64,000 bases of DNA from Thiobacillus sp. UBA3361. Lineage in GTDB: Bacteria; Pseudomonadota; Gammaproteobacteria; Burkholderiales; Thiobacillaceae. A program made the position numbers and the translations under genes. The stretch spans positions 1 through 64,000 of the forward strand of contig DEQR01000020.1 of NCBI GenBank assembly GCA_002360535.1, read 5' to 3'. The notes under the pieces were generated by a model. The model did no database searches. It had not been told where the DNA came from and saw nothing but the letters and a program-made list of their open reading frames with translations. Shown here piece after piece: positions 30,583-40,143 of the stretch (its first letter is position 1; each line of letters opens with the position of its first letter).

Positions 30583-32393
30583 ACCGCTCCATCAGGCGCA
30601 ACGCCAACCGCCACAGCAATCCGCTGCTGCGCCTGGACCTGCAGCGCTGGCGTATGCGCTTCGTCGTGTCCTGCATCTTCTTCGGCTTCGGCGTGCTGAC
30701 GGTGCGCGCCGCCTACCTGCAGGCCTTCGACGCGGAATTCCTGAACGACCAGGGCGAGAAGCGCATGAACCGGGTCGATCCCATCCCCGCCCACCGGGGC
30801 ATGATCATGGACCGCCGTGGCGAGCCCCTGGCCATCAGCACGCCGGTGGAGTCGATCTGGATCAGTCCCAAGGAGGCCGTCTCACCCCCCGCCCCGGACC
30901 GCAAGGGACGGCCTTCCGCCAAACCGGAGCAGCAGCCGATCGACGCACCCCGCATCCAGGCCCTGGCCGCGTGCCTGAAGGCCGAGCCCGAACAGGTGCG
31001 CAGGGCGCTGGCCGACACCGGCAAGACCTTCGTCTATCTGCGCCGCATGGCCGATCCGAGGATGGCCCGGGCATGCCTGGACCTGAAGATCAAGGGGGTG
31101 CATGCCAGCCCCGAGTTCCGCCGCTTCTATCCGGCTGGTGAGGTGATGGCCCACGCCCTGGGCCTGACCAACCTGGAAGACCGCGGCCTGGAAGGGCTGG
31201 AATTCGCCTACAACGCCTGGCTGGCCGGAGAACCGGGCATCAAGCGGGTAATCAAGGACGGCAAGCGCAACGTGGTGGAGGAACTGGACCTGCTGCGCCT
31301 GCCCAAGCCGGGCAACGACCTGAATCTGTCCTTCAACGCCCAGATCCAGTACCTGGCCTACCGGGAACTGCTGGAGGCGGTGCTGGAGACCAAGGCCAAG
31401 GCCGGCTCCGTGGTGGTGCTGGACGCGCGCACGGGTGAGATCCTGGCCCTGTCCAACGTGCCCTCCTACAACCCCAACAACCGCAGCACCTTCAACCCCG
31501 CGCGGGTGCGCAACCGGGCGGTAACCGACAGTTTCGAGCCCGGTTCCACCATGAAGCCCTTCCTCATGGCCGCCGCCCTGGAAGCCAATGTGGTGGAGCC
31601 CGACACCCGCATCGACACGGGCCCCGGCTGGTTCTATATCGGCGACAAGCGCATCTCCGACGTGCACCCCAAGGGCGTGCTGACCGTGGCCGATGCCTTG
31701 CAGGTGTCCAGCAACGTGGTGTCGGCCAAGATCGCCCTGGAGATGCGCGCCGAAGACTACTGGCGGCTGCTCAGCCACAGCGGCTTCGGCGCCCCACCCG
31801 GCTCCGGCCTGCCCGGTGAGGTGAGCGGCGTCCTGCGTCCCTACCATACCTGGCGGCCCATCGAGAAAGCCACCATGGCCTTCGGCCACGGCCTGTCGGT
31901 GAGCCTGTTGCAGCTGGCGCGGGCCTACACCGCCTTCGCCAACGACGGCCTGGTGGTCCCCCTGACCGTGCTGAAGCGGCGCGAGGGCGTCATCGGCAAA
32001 CGGGTCATGTCCAGGGAGACATCCCGAGAAGTGCGAGCCATGCTCGAACTGGTGACCCAGGACGAGGGCACCGCCCCGCAGGCGCGGGTCATGGGCTACC
32101 GGGTGGCCGGCAAGACGGGCACGGCCCACAAGGTGGAGAACGGCGGCTATGCCCACAACAAGTACGTATCCTCGTTTGTCGGCCTGGCGCCGGCCAGCAA
32201 CCCGCGCCTGGTGGTGGCGGTGATGCTGGACGAGCCCTCCGGCCGGCAATACTACGGCGGCCTGGTGGCCGCGCCGGTGTTCTCGCGGGTGATGTCCGGT
32301 GCCCTGCGTCTGATGGCCATTCCGCCCGATGCGCGTATGGACCAGGAAACCGCACCGGGCCAGACCACCCAGGGCGCTGCGGAGGCGGCATGA
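30579..32393 (+). CDS. ftsI: Septal transpeptidase FtsI (PBP3)
   Basis: 604 residues, class B penicillin-binding protein that cross-links septal peptidoglycan with FtsW. Cytoplasmic tail, one TM helix (FVVSCIFFGFGVLTVRAAYL), a pedestal domain with RGMIMDRRGEPLA, and the transpeptidase domain: SxxK is Ser323-Thr-Met-Lys326 (EPGSTMKPFLM), SxN is in ALQVSSNVVSAK, and KTG is Lys512-Thr-Gly514 (RVAGKTGTAHK). It starts with an ATGA overlap with ftsL and ends with an overlap with murE. Confidence 0.97.
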   Translation: MNRSIRRNANRHSNPLLRLDLQRWRMRFVVSCIFFGFGVLTVRAAYLQAFDAEFLNDQGEKRMNRVDPIPAHRGMIMDRRGEPLAISTPVESIWISPKEAVSPPAPDRKGRPSAKPEQQPIDAPRIQALAACLKAEPEQVRRALADTGKTFVYLRRMADPRMARACLDLKIKGVHASPEFRRFYPAGEVMAHALGLTNLEDRGLEGLEFAYNAWLAGEPGIKRVIKDGKRNVVEELDLLRLPKPGNDLNLSFNAQIQYLAYRELLEAVLETKAKAGSVVVLDARTGEILALSNVPSYNPNNRSTFNPARVRNRAVTDSFEPGSTMKPFLMAAALEANVVEPDTRIDTGPGWFYIGDKRISDVHPKGVLTVADALQVSSNVVSAKIALEMRAEDYWRLLSHSGFGAPPGSGLPGEVSGVLRPYHTWRPIEKATMAFGHGLSVSLLQLARAYTAFANDGLVVPLTVLKRREGVIGKRVMSRETSREVRAMLELVTQDEGTAPQARVMGYRVAGKTGTAHKVENGGYAHNKYVSSFVGLAPASNPRLVVAVMLDEPSGRQYYGGLVAAPVFSRVMSGALRLMAIPPDARMDQETAPGQTTQGAAEAA

Positions 32394-33874
32394 CACACCC
32401 GGCCACCGACACCGCCGATCTGGTCCAAACACTGCGCACCGCCTGCCCGGCCGCCCGGCGGCTGACCGCGGACAGCCGTCGGGCGGACCCGGAAAGCCTG
32501 TTCCTCGCCTTCCCCGGTCAGGTCCATGACGGTCGGCACTATATCCCCGCCGCCCTGGCGGCCGGTGCTGCCGGCGTGCTCTGGGAGGCCGAGGGCTTCG
32601 ACTGGTCCCCGGACTGGCCGGGCTTCAATCTGGCGCTGCCGGGACTGCGCGAAGCCGCCGCCGGCCTGGCCGCCGCCTGGTATGGCGAACCCAGCCGGCG
32701 GCTGGACATGATCGGCATCACCGGCACCAACGGCAAGACCTCCATCAGCCACTGGCTGGCCCAGGTCCTCACCGAAGCCGACCGGCCCACGGCCAGCATC
32801 GGCACCCTGGGCAACGGCCTGCCCGGCAGCCTGGCCCCCACCGGCCACACCACGCCGGATGCCGTCAGCCTGCAGGGCCTGCTGGCGGAATACCGCGACG
32901 CGGGTATCCGCGGCGTGGCCATGGAGGTGTCCTCCCACGCCCTGGACCAGGGCCGGGTGGCCGGTACGACCTTCGACGTCGCCGTGCTGACCAACCTGTC
33001 GCGCGACCACCTGGACTACCACGGCGACATGGAAAGTTACGCCCAGGCCAAGGCGCGCCTGTTCGGCTGGCCGGGGCTGAAGTGGGCGGTGCTCAACTGC
33101 GACGACGACTTCGGCCGCGCCTTGCGCGGCAAGCTCAAGGGCACCGACGTGCGGGTACTGAGCTACGGCCTGCATCCCGGCGACAAGCGTGAGATCGACA
33201 TCCACGGCCGGGACCTGCGCCTGAATGCCCAGGGCATGACACTGACCGTGGCCACCCCCTGGGGCAGCCGGACCCTGCACAGCAGCCTGCTCGGCGAATT
33301 CAACGCCTACAACCTGCTGGCCGCCCTGGCCGCCCTGCTGGCCGGCGGCATGGAACTGGACGCCGCTGTGTCCGGCCTGGAACGGGTGCGTGCCGTGCCG
33401 GGACGCATGCAGGCCCTGGAATCGGTGGCCGGCGCGCCCACGGTGGTGATCGACTACGCCCACACCCCGGATGCCCTGGAACAGACCCTGAAGGCCCTGC
33501 GTCCGCTCACTGCCGGCCGGCTGCTCTGCGTGTTCGGCGCCGGCGGCGGCCGGGACAAGGGCAAGCGTCCGCTGATGGGCGCGGCGGCGGCGGCCCTGGC
33601 CGACCGCTGCATCGTCACCAGCGACAACCCGCGCAACGAAGACCCGGCGCACATCCTGGCCGACATCCTGGCCGGAATGCCGCCCGGCCAGACCAGCCTG
33701 GTGGACCGGGCCGAGGCCATCCGGCTGGCGGTGCGCGAAGCGGCCGCCGACGACGTGGTGCTGATCGCCGGCAAGGGCCACGAGGACTACCAGGAGATCA
33801 ATGGCATGCGCCTTCCTTTCTCGGATCCGGCGGTCGCCCAGGCCGCCCTGCGCGCAAGGGGGGCAACGGCATGA
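32390..33874 (+). CDS. murE: UDP-MurNAc-tripeptide synthetase MurE
   Basis: 494 residues. Cytoplasmic ligase that adds the third residue (meso-diaminopimelate expected in Gram-negatives) to UDP-MurNAc-Ala-Glu. ATP-binding GITGTNGKTSISHWLAQ, GTTFDVAVLTNLSRDHLDYH with the carbamylated-Lys region after it, VIDYAHTPDALEQTLKAL and TSDNPRNEDP, the last being the DNPR motif that selects diaminopimelate. ATGA overlaps on both sides. Confidence 0.97.
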   Translation: MTHPATDTADLVQTLRTACPAARRLTADSRRADPESLFLAFPGQVHDGRHYIPAALAAGAAGVLWEAEGFDWSPDWPGFNLALPGLREAAAGLAAAWYGEPSRRLDMIGITGTNGKTSISHWLAQVLTEADRPTASIGTLGNGLPGSLAPTGHTTPDAVSLQGLLAEYRDAGIRGVAMEVSSHALDQGRVAGTTFDVAVLTNLSRDHLDYHGDMESYAQAKARLFGWPGLKWAVLNCDDDFGRALRGKLKGTDVRVLSYGLHPGDKREIDIHGRDLRLNAQGMTLTVATPWGSRTLHSSLLGEFNAYNLLAALAALLAGGMELDAAVSGLERVRAVPGRMQALESVAGAPTVVIDYAHTPDALEQTLKALRPLTAGRLLCVFGAGGGRDKGKRPLMGAAAAALADRCIVTSDNPRNEDPAHILADILAGMPPGQTSLVDRAEAIRLAVREAAADDVVLIAGKGHEDYQEINGMRLPFSDPAVAQAALRARGATA

Positions 33875-35325
33875 AGTCGAAGCGTGTTTCCGCGCCGGCG
33901 CCCCTGCCGGCCGCGAATGCCGCCCGGCTCTACCATGGCTACCGGTCGATGCGGCCGGGCGAGGGCCACATGCACCTGCACGAAGCCGCCGGCGCACTGA
34001 ACGCCGCCGCGGTGGGCGCCGATGTGGAGCTGACCGGCGTATCCACGGACAGCCGCGACCTGCCCCCCGGCAGCCTGTTCGTCGCCCTGCGCGGTCCGCG
34101 CTTCGACGGCCACCGCTTCGCGGCCCGTGCCCTGGAGCAGGGCGCGGCGGCGGTGATGGTGGAAGCCAGGGCCGCCCTCGGTGTCAGCCCGGCCATCGTC
34201 GTGGATGACACCCGCCTGGCCCTGGGTCGGCTGGCCGCCTGGCACCGGCTGCGCATGCCGGCGCGGGTGGTGGCCATCACCGGCAGCAACGGCAAGACCA
34301 CCGTCAAGGAAATGACCGCCGCCATCCTGCGCGCCCATGCGGGAGAAGACGCGGTGCTGGCCACCCAGGGTAACCTGAACAACGACATCGGCATGCCCCT
34401 GACCCTGTTGCGCCTGACCCCGGCGCACCGCTACGCGGTCATCGAGATGGGCATGAACCACCCCGGCGAATTGACCTACCTGAGCCAGTTGGCGCGGCCC
34501 GACGTGGCCCTGGTGAACAACGCCCAGCGCGCCCACCTGGAGGGCCTGCGGAGCGTCGAGGCGGTGGCCCGCGCCAAGGGTGAGATCTACGGAGGCCTGG
34601 CCGAGAACGGCATCGCCATCGTCAATGCCGACGATGCGCACGCCGGCCTGTGGCGCGACTTGAACGCGCACCGTCCGGTGCTCGGCTTCGGGCTCTCGGA
34701 CGCCGCCGACATCCATGCCACTCACCGGCCGGACGCCCTGGGCGCGGACATGGAACTGCACACCCCGGCCGGCCGGATCGCCTTGCGGCTGAGGGTGCCC
34801 GGCGAGCACAACGTACGCAACGCCGTGGCGGCGGCATCCATCGCCCATGCCCTGGGCGTTCCCCTGGAAACCATCGCCGCCGGCCTGGCCGGCTACGGTG
34901 GCGTCAAGGGCAGGCTGCAGATGCACGACTGCATCCTCGGCGCGCGCCTCATAGACGACACCTACAACGCCAACCCCGATTCCGTGTCCGCCGCCGTCGC
35001 CGTGCTGGCCGCGCAACCCGGCAAACGCATCCTGGTGCTGGGCGACATGGGCGAACTGGGCATGGGCGCGGCCGACCTGCACGCCGAGATCGGCAAGCGG
35101 GCCAAGGCCGCCGGCATCGACCGACTGCTGGCGCTGGGGGAGCTTTCGGCTCACGCCGTGACCGCCTTCGGCGCCGGCGGCATGCACTTCGATCGCATCG
35201 AGGAACTGCTCGCCGAGATCGAGAACGCCCTGGGCGAAGGGACCACCGTGCTGGTCAAGGGCTCGCGCTTCATGAAGATGGAACGGGTCGTCCACTCTTT
35301 CGTGGAGGCCAAGGTATGCTCCTGA
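33871..35325 (+). CDS. murF: UDP-MurNAc-tripeptide-D-Ala-D-Ala ligase MurF
   Basis: 484 residues from the ATG that overlaps murE, with RBS AAGGGGGG. Adds D-Ala-D-Ala to the muropeptide precursor. VVAITGSNGKTTVKEMTAAI (P-loop), NLNNDIGMPLTLLRL, VIEMGMNHPGEL, and LIDDTYNANPDSVSAAV are signatures. The first ~33 residues (KSKRVSAPAPLPAANAARLY) are not typical; an internal ATG at 33970 with RBS GAGGG gives MHLHEAAGAL, the usual MurF start. Either start is possible. The last codons overlap mraY by 10 bp. Confidence 0.95.
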   Translation: MKSKRVSAPAPLPAANAARLYHGYRSMRPGEGHMHLHEAAGALNAAAVGADVELTGVSTDSRDLPPGSLFVALRGPRFDGHRFAARALEQGAAAVMVEARAALGVSPAIVVDDTRLALGRLAAWHRLRMPARVVAITGSNGKTTVKEMTAAILRAHAGEDAVLATQGNLNNDIGMPLTLLRLTPAHRYAVIEMGMNHPGELTYLSQLARPDVALVNNAQRAHLEGLRSVEAVARAKGEIYGGLAENGIAIVNADDAHAGLWRDLNAHRPVLGFGLSDAADIHATHRPDALGADMELHTPAGRIALRLRVPGEHNVRNAVAAASIAHALGVPLETIAAGLAGYGGVKGRLQMHDCILGARLIDDTYNANPDSVSAAVAVLAAQPGKRILVLGDMGELGMGAADLHAEIGKRAKAAGIDRLLALGELSAHAVTAFGAGGMHFDRIEELLAEIENALGEGTTVLVKGSRFMKMERVVHSFVEAKVCS

Positions 35326-36401
35326 CCCTGGCCCAATGGCTGGGCGCCGACATCCGCGCCTTCAACGTCTTTTCCTACATCACCCTGCGGGCGGTGCTGG
35401 CGGCGCTGACCGCCCTGGTGATCTCCTTCGTCATCGGACCGGCCCTGATCCGTCGCCTGACCACCCTGAAGATCGGCCAGGCAGTGCGCAACGACGGTCC
35501 GCAGAGCCACCTGGTCAAGGCCGGCACCCCCACCATGGGCGGCTCACTCATCCTGGCCGCCATCGCCATCACCACCCTGCTGTGGGCCGACCTGGCCAAC
35601 CAGTACGTGTGGCTGGCCCTGATCACCCTGCTGGGCTTCGGCGCGGTGGGCTGGGTGGACGACTGGCGCAAGGTGGTAGAAAAGAATCCCCGCGGCCTGC
35701 CGGCGCGCTGGAAATACCTCTGGCAGTCGCTCATCGCCGTCGGCGTCGCGGTGTGGCTGTCCTGGTCCGCCCACCTGCCGGCCCAGACCGAACTGATCGT
35801 GCCCTTCTTCAAGCAGGTGGTCATGCCCCTGGGGGTGGTGGGCTTCGTGCTGCTCGCCTACTTCGTCATCGTCGGCAGCAGCAACGCCGTGAACCTGACC
35901 GACGGGGCCGACGGCCTGGCCATCCTGCCCACGGTGATGGTGGCCGGCGCCCTGGCGGTATTCGCCTATGTGGCCGGCCACGCGGTGTTCTCCAAATACC
36001 TGGGGCTGCCGCATATCCCCGGCGCCGGTGAACTGGTGGTCTTTCTGGCCGCCATGGTGGGCGCCGGACTGGCCTTTTTGTGGTTCAACGCCTATCCGGC
36101 CGAGGTGTTCATGGGCGATGTCGGCGCCCTGGCCCTCGGCGCGGCCCTCGGGGTGGTGGCGGTGATCATCCGCCAGGAGATCGTGCTGTTCATCATGGGC
36201 GGCGTCTTCGTCATGGAGACCGTCTCGGTGATGTTGCAGGTGGGCTCGTTCAAGCTGCGTGGCAAACGCATCTTCCTCATGGCCCCCATCCATCACCACT
36301 TCGAGCTCAAGGGCTGGAAGGAGACCCAGGTGGTGGTGCGCTTCTGGATCATCAGCATCGTGCTGGTGCTGGTCGGCCTGTCAACCTTGAAGCTGCGCTG
36401 A
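35316..36401 (+). CDS. mraY: Phospho-MurNAc-pentapeptide transferase MraY
   Basis: 361 residues, ten-helix inner-membrane enzyme that makes lipid I from UDP-MurNAc-pentapeptide and undecaprenyl phosphate. GTPTMGGSLI, the Mg-binding GAVGWVDDWRKVV, VIVGSSNAVNLTDGADGLAI, NAYPAEVFMGDVGALALG and the late MAPIHHHFELKGWKE motif are all present. The ATG at 35316 overlaps the murF end; the frame is open further upstream only as a shadow of murF. Confidence 0.97.
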   Translation: MLLTLAQWLGADIRAFNVFSYITLRAVLAALTALVISFVIGPALIRRLTTLKIGQAVRNDGPQSHLVKAGTPTMGGSLILAAIAITTLLWADLANQYVWLALITLLGFGAVGWVDDWRKVVEKNPRGLPARWKYLWQSLIAVGVAVWLSWSAHLPAQTELIVPFFKQVVMPLGVVGFVLLAYFVIVGSSNAVNLTDGADGLAILPTVMVAGALAVFAYVAGHAVFSKYLGLPHIPGAGELVVFLAAMVGAGLAFLWFNAYPAEVFMGDVGALALGAALGVVAVIIRQEIVLFIMGGVFVMETVSVMLQVGSFKLRGKRIFLMAPIHHHFELKGWKETQVVVRFWIISIVLVLVGLSTLKLR

Positions 36402-36412
36402 GGCCGAGGCGA

Positions 36413-37792
36413 ATGGGCGAACCCTTCGATCTCACCGGCAAGAAGGCCCTGGTGGTGGGCCTGGGCGACACCGGCCTGTCCTGCGCGCGCTGGCTGGCCA
36501 AGCACGGCGCCGAATTGCGCGGTGCCGACAGCCGCTCCGCGCCACCGCACGCCGAAAGGCTGCGCGCCGAACACCCCGAAATCCCCCTGACCTTGGGCCG
36601 TTTCGACCCGGCCGACTTCGCCTGGGCGGAGATGATCGTGCTCAGCCCCGGCGTGCCGCTCGCCACGCCGGAAGTCGCTGCCGCGCGGACCGTCGGCAAG
36701 GACATCGTCGGCGACGTGGAGTTGTTCTCCAGGGCGCTGCATGGCCGCGGCAGAGTGCTGGCGGTCACCGGCTCCAATGGCAAGAGCACCGTGGTCAGCC
36801 TCACCGGCCATCTCTGCGAAACGGCCGGCAAGCGCACCGTGGTGGCCGGCAACATCGGCCTGCCGGTGCTGGAGGCCCTGGGCGCGGCGGAGGCCAATGG
36901 CGACTGGCCCGAGGTCTGGGTCCTGGAGCTGTCCAGCTTCCAGCTGGAGACCACCGCCAGCTTGCGCGCGGACGCGGCGACGGTACTCAACATCAGCCAG
37001 GATCACCTGGACCGCTACGCCGGCCTGGAGGACTACGCAGCCGCCAAGACCCGCATCTTCAGCGGCGAAAACTGCATCCAGGTACTCAACCGGGACGATC
37101 CCTGGGTGATGAAGATGATCCTCCCCGGCCATGCCCTGTGGACCTTCGGGCTGAACACGGCCTTCGAGGCCGGGCAATGGGGGCTGACCGAGCAGGACGG
37201 CCAGGCCTGGCTGGCGGAGGGCAGCACGGCCCTGCTGCCGGTGGCCGAGCTGCCCATTCCCGGCCTGCACAACGCCGCCAACGCCCTGGCCAGCCTGGCC
37301 CTGTGCCGCGCCATCGGCCTTGCCTACGACGATCTGCTGACCGGCCTGCGCAGTTTCAAGGGCCTGCCGCACCGGGTCGAATGGGTGGCCGAAGTGGGTG
37401 GCGTGCGCTACTACGACGACTCCAAGGGCACCAACGTGGGCGCCACGCTGGCCGCCATCACAGGTTTCGACCGGCCGGTGGTGCTGATCGCCGGCGGCGA
37501 CGGCAAGGGCCAGGACTTCAGCCCGCTGCGCCAGGGCATGAACCACGCCCGCGCGGTGGTGCTGATCGGCCGCGACGCCCCCGCCATCGAAGCGGCCCTG
37601 GCCGGCACCGCCCCGCTGCAACGGGCCGCCGATATGGACGACGCCGTGCGCCAGGCCGCCGAAATGGCCCGGCCCGGCGACGCCGTGCTGCTCTCCCCGG
37701 CCTGCGCCAGCTTCGACATGTTCCGCGACTACAAGCACCGCGCCGAGCTCTTCGTGAAGGCGGTACAAAGCCTGGGCGGCCATGTTTCATAA
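36413..37792 (+). CDS. murD: UDP-MurNAc-L-Ala-D-Glu ligase MurD
   Basis: 459 residues. Adds D-glutamate to UDP-MurNAc-L-Ala. GKKALVVGLGDTGLSCARWL at the start, P-loop LAVTGSNGKSTVVSL, VLELSSFQLETT, NISQDHLDRYAGLEDYAAAK, RYYDDSKGTNVGATLAAI and LLSPACASFDMFRDYKHRAE are family motifs. It begins 11 bp after mraY (RBS weak, GAGGCG), the first non-overlapping junction in the cluster, and overlaps ftsW by 11 bp. Confidence 0.97.
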   Translation: MGEPFDLTGKKALVVGLGDTGLSCARWLAKHGAELRGADSRSAPPHAERLRAEHPEIPLTLGRFDPADFAWAEMIVLSPGVPLATPEVAAARTVGKDIVGDVELFSRALHGRGRVLAVTGSNGKSTVVSLTGHLCETAGKRTVVAGNIGLPVLEALGAAEANGDWPEVWVLELSSFQLETTASLRADAATVLNISQDHLDRYAGLEDYAAAKTRIFSGENCIQVLNRDDPWVMKMILPGHALWTFGLNTAFEAGQWGLTEQDGQAWLAEGSTALLPVAELPIPGLHNAANALASLALCRAIGLAYDDLLTGLRSFKGLPHRVEWVAEVGGVRYYDDSKGTNVGATLAAITGFDRPVVLIAGGDGKGQDFSPLRQGMNHARAVVLIGRDAPAIEAALAGTAPLQRAADMDDAVRQAAEMARPGDAVLLSPACASFDMFRDYKHRAELFVKAVQSLGGHVS

Positions 37793-38948
37793 CGCCGCCC
37801 TCAAGCGCACCGCCCTGTCGCCCCACGACTGGTGGCTGCTGTGGACCTGCCTGGCCCTGCTGAGCCTGGGGCTGGTGATGGTCTATTCCGCCTCGGTGGC
37901 GGTGGCGGAGACCTTCAACCAGAACCACAACTATTACCTCATCCGTCACGGCATGTACCTGACCATCGGCCTGGCCGGCGGCTATGTCATGTTTCAGCTG
38001 CCGAGCGATCTGTGGCAGAAACTCGCCCCGCCCCTGTTCATCCTCGGCGTGGTGTTGCTGGCCCTGGTCCTGCTGCCCGTGTTCGGCCACGAGGCCAAGG
38101 GCGGACAGCGCTGGATCCCGCTGGGCGCCTTGGGCAAGCTGCAACCCTCGGAATTCATGAAGGTGTTCGCCATCCTCTACGCCGCCGATTACACGGTGCG
38201 CAAGGCGGCGCACATGGACGACATCCGCAAGGGCTTCCTGCCCATGTTCGCGGTGATGGTGGCGGTGGGCACCCTGCTGCTCATGGAGCCGGACTTCGGC
38301 GCCTTCGTGGTGATCATCACCGTGGCCCTGGCCGTCCTCTTCCTGGGCGGTCTCAACTGGCGCCTGTTCGTGGCCCTGATGGGTCTGCTGATCGTGGCCT
38401 TCGTGGCCCTCATCCGCGTCGCCCCCTACCGCATGGCGCGGGTGGCCAGCTTCTGGAACCCCTGGGACCAGCCGCTGAGAGAGGACTACCAGCTGTCCCA
38501 TTCCCTGATCGCCTTCGGCCGCGGCGAACTGACCGGCGTAGGCCTGGGCAGCAGCGTGGAGAAACTGCATTACCTGCCCGAGGCGCACAACGACTTCCTG
38601 CTGGCGGTGATCGGCGAGGAACTGGGGCTGATCGGGGTGGCGGCGGTCATCGGCCTGTTCGCCTGGATGGTCTGGCGGGCCTTCTCCATCGGCTGGCAGG
38701 CGGCCCTGATGCAGCGCAATTTCCAGGCCCTCACCGCCCAAGGCATCGCCGTATGGCTGGGCGTGCAGGGCATCATCAACATGGGCGTGAACATGGGCGT
38801 GCTGCCCACCAAGGGGCTGACGCTGCCGCTGATGAGCTACGGTGGCTCGGCCCTGATCGCCAATTGTCTGGCCCTGGCCCTGTTGCTGCGCATCGATTAC
38901 GAAAACAGGCGCCTGATGCGGGGCAAGGCGAAAGGGATCGGCAGATGA
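37782..38948 (+). CDS. ftsW: Septal peptidoglycan glycosyltransferase FtsW
   Basis: 388 residues, SEDS-family polytopic membrane protein that polymerises lipid II at the septum together with FtsI. About ten hydrophobic segments; LGLVMVYSASVAVAE, GQRWIPLGALGKLQPSEFMK, ASFWNPWDQPLREDYQLSHS, YLPEAHNDFLLAVIGEELG and LPLMSYGGSALIANC are signature motifs, including the catalytic-region Asp in EAHNDF. A short coupling to murG is given by the ATGA overlap at 38945. Confidence 0.97.
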   Translation: MFHNAALKRTALSPHDWWLLWTCLALLSLGLVMVYSASVAVAETFNQNHNYYLIRHGMYLTIGLAGGYVMFQLPSDLWQKLAPPLFILGVVLLALVLLPVFGHEAKGGQRWIPLGALGKLQPSEFMKVFAILYAADYTVRKAAHMDDIRKGFLPMFAVMVAVGTLLLMEPDFGAFVVIITVALAVLFLGGLNWRLFVALMGLLIVAFVALIRVAPYRMARVASFWNPWDQPLREDYQLSHSLIAFGRGELTGVGLGSSVEKLHYLPEAHNDFLLAVIGEELGLIGVAAVIGLFAWMVWRAFSIGWQAALMQRNFQALTAQGIAVWLGVQGIINMGVNMGVLPTKGLTLPLMSYGGSALIANCLALALLLRIDYENRRLMRGKAKGIGR

Positions 38949-40042
38949 CCCGCACGGCACTGATCATGGCCGGCGGCACCGGCGGACATGTCTATCCGGC
39001 CCTGGCGGTGGCCGAGTGCCTGCGCGGCGACGGCTGGCGGGTGCACTGGCTGGGCACCCGCGCCGGCATGGAGGCGCGGGTAGCGGCCGACAAGGGCTTC
39101 CCCATGGAGTGGCTCAGCTTCGCCGGGGTGCGCGGCAAAGGCCCGCTGCGCCTGGTATTTCTGCCGGTTCAGATGCTGGTGGCCTTCTGGCAGGCGGCGC
39201 GTGCCATCTTCCGCGTACGCCCCGACGTGGCCATCGGCCTGGGCGGTTACGTGGCCTTTCCCGGCGGCATGATGGCCAGCCTCCTGAACAAGCCGCTGGC
39301 CATCCATGAACAGAACGCGGTCGCCGGCATGACCAACCGGGTGCTGGCCTGTCTGGCAGACCGGGTGCTGCTGGGCCTGCCGGCCGCCTTCGGCCACATA
39401 CAGGACCGCCCCATGCCATGCGGGAAGGTCAACGGCGAATGGGTGGGCAACCCCGTGCGGCCCGACATCGCGGCCCTGCCGGCCCCGGCCGAACGCTATG
39501 ACGGGCGCCAAGGCCCCTTGCGCCTTCTGGTGGTGGGGGGCAGCCTGGGGGCCACGCCGCTGAACGAATTGCTGCCGCGCGCCCTCGCCCTACTGCCCGG
39601 CGAGCGGCGGCCCCTCGTCCGTCACCAGGCCGGACGGGGCAAGCTGGAGCACCTGGCCGCCCAATACCGGGAACAGGGCGTGGAGGCGGAATGCCTGGAG
39701 TTCATCGCCGACATGGCCGCCGCCTACGCCTGGGCCGACCTGGTGGTGTGCCGCGCCGGTGCCTCCACGGTGGCCGAGATCGCCGCCGCCGGCGTGGCCG
39801 CCCTGTGCGTCCCGTTTCCCTTCGCGGTGGATGACCACCAGACCGAAAACGCTCGCTTCCTCAGCGACGCCGGGGCCGCCTGGCTGATGCAGCAGCGCGA
39901 CCTGACGCCGCAACTTCTGGCCGAATGGCTGGGCGGCCTGGACCGGGCGGAACTGCTGGCCCGAGCCGAAAAGGCGCGCGCCCTGGCCAAGGCGGACGCC
40001 GCCCGACGCGTCGCGGACATTGTCAAGGAGTTGGCGGGATGA
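38945..40042 (+). CDS. murG: Lipid II synthase MurG
   Basis: 365 residues, GT-B glycosyltransferase that adds GlcNAc to lipid I on the inner face of the membrane. IMAGGTGGHVYPALAVAECL, VAIGLGGYVAFPGGM, AIHEQNAVAGMTNRVL, LLVVGGSLGATPLNELLP, VCRAGASTVAEIAAAGVAAL and VPFPFAVDDHQTENARFL are all hallmark motifs. The stop overlaps the ATG at 40039, which begins a short bridging frame to murC. Confidence 0.97.
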   Translation: MTRTALIMAGGTGGHVYPALAVAECLRGDGWRVHWLGTRAGMEARVAADKGFPMEWLSFAGVRGKGPLRLVFLPVQMLVAFWQAARAIFRVRPDVAIGLGGYVAFPGGMMASLLNKPLAIHEQNAVAGMTNRVLACLADRVLLGLPAAFGHIQDRPMPCGKVNGEWVGNPVRPDIAALPAPAERYDGRQGPLRLLVVGGSLGATPLNELLPRALALLPGERRPLVRHQAGRGKLEHLAAQYREQGVEAECLEFIADMAAAYAWADLVVCRAGASTVAEIAAAGVAALCVPFPFAVDDHQTENARFLSDAGAAWLMQQRDLTPQLLAEWLGGLDRAELLARAEKARALAKADAARRVADIVKELAG

Positions 40043-40143
40043 GAGATCGGATGCAAGATGCAAGATGCAAGACCCAAGGCATGTGGGTTTCCTTGCCTCT
40101 TGTCCCTTGCTTCTTGCCCCTGCCCGCCGGAGGCGTGGCATGA
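40039..40143 (+). other. 34-codon bridging frame over a palindromic repeat between murG and murC
   Basis: The frame starts at an ATG overlapping the murG stop and ends in a TGA overlapping the murC ATG, so both junctions read ATGA. It spans an imperfect palindrome: GCAAGATGCAAGATGCAAGA... (40053-40079) is complementary at about 21 of 27 positions to CCTTGCCTCTTGTCCCTTGC... (40091-40117). ATGCAAG is repeated three times in tandem (40051-40071). Probably an inserted repeat rather than a gene; the open frame may keep translation coupled. Confidence 0.5.

Noticed and set aside
33871..33969. N-terminal 33 residues of murF as a separate signal or leader
   Set aside because: No signal peptide character; most likely just an extended start or untranslated sequence.
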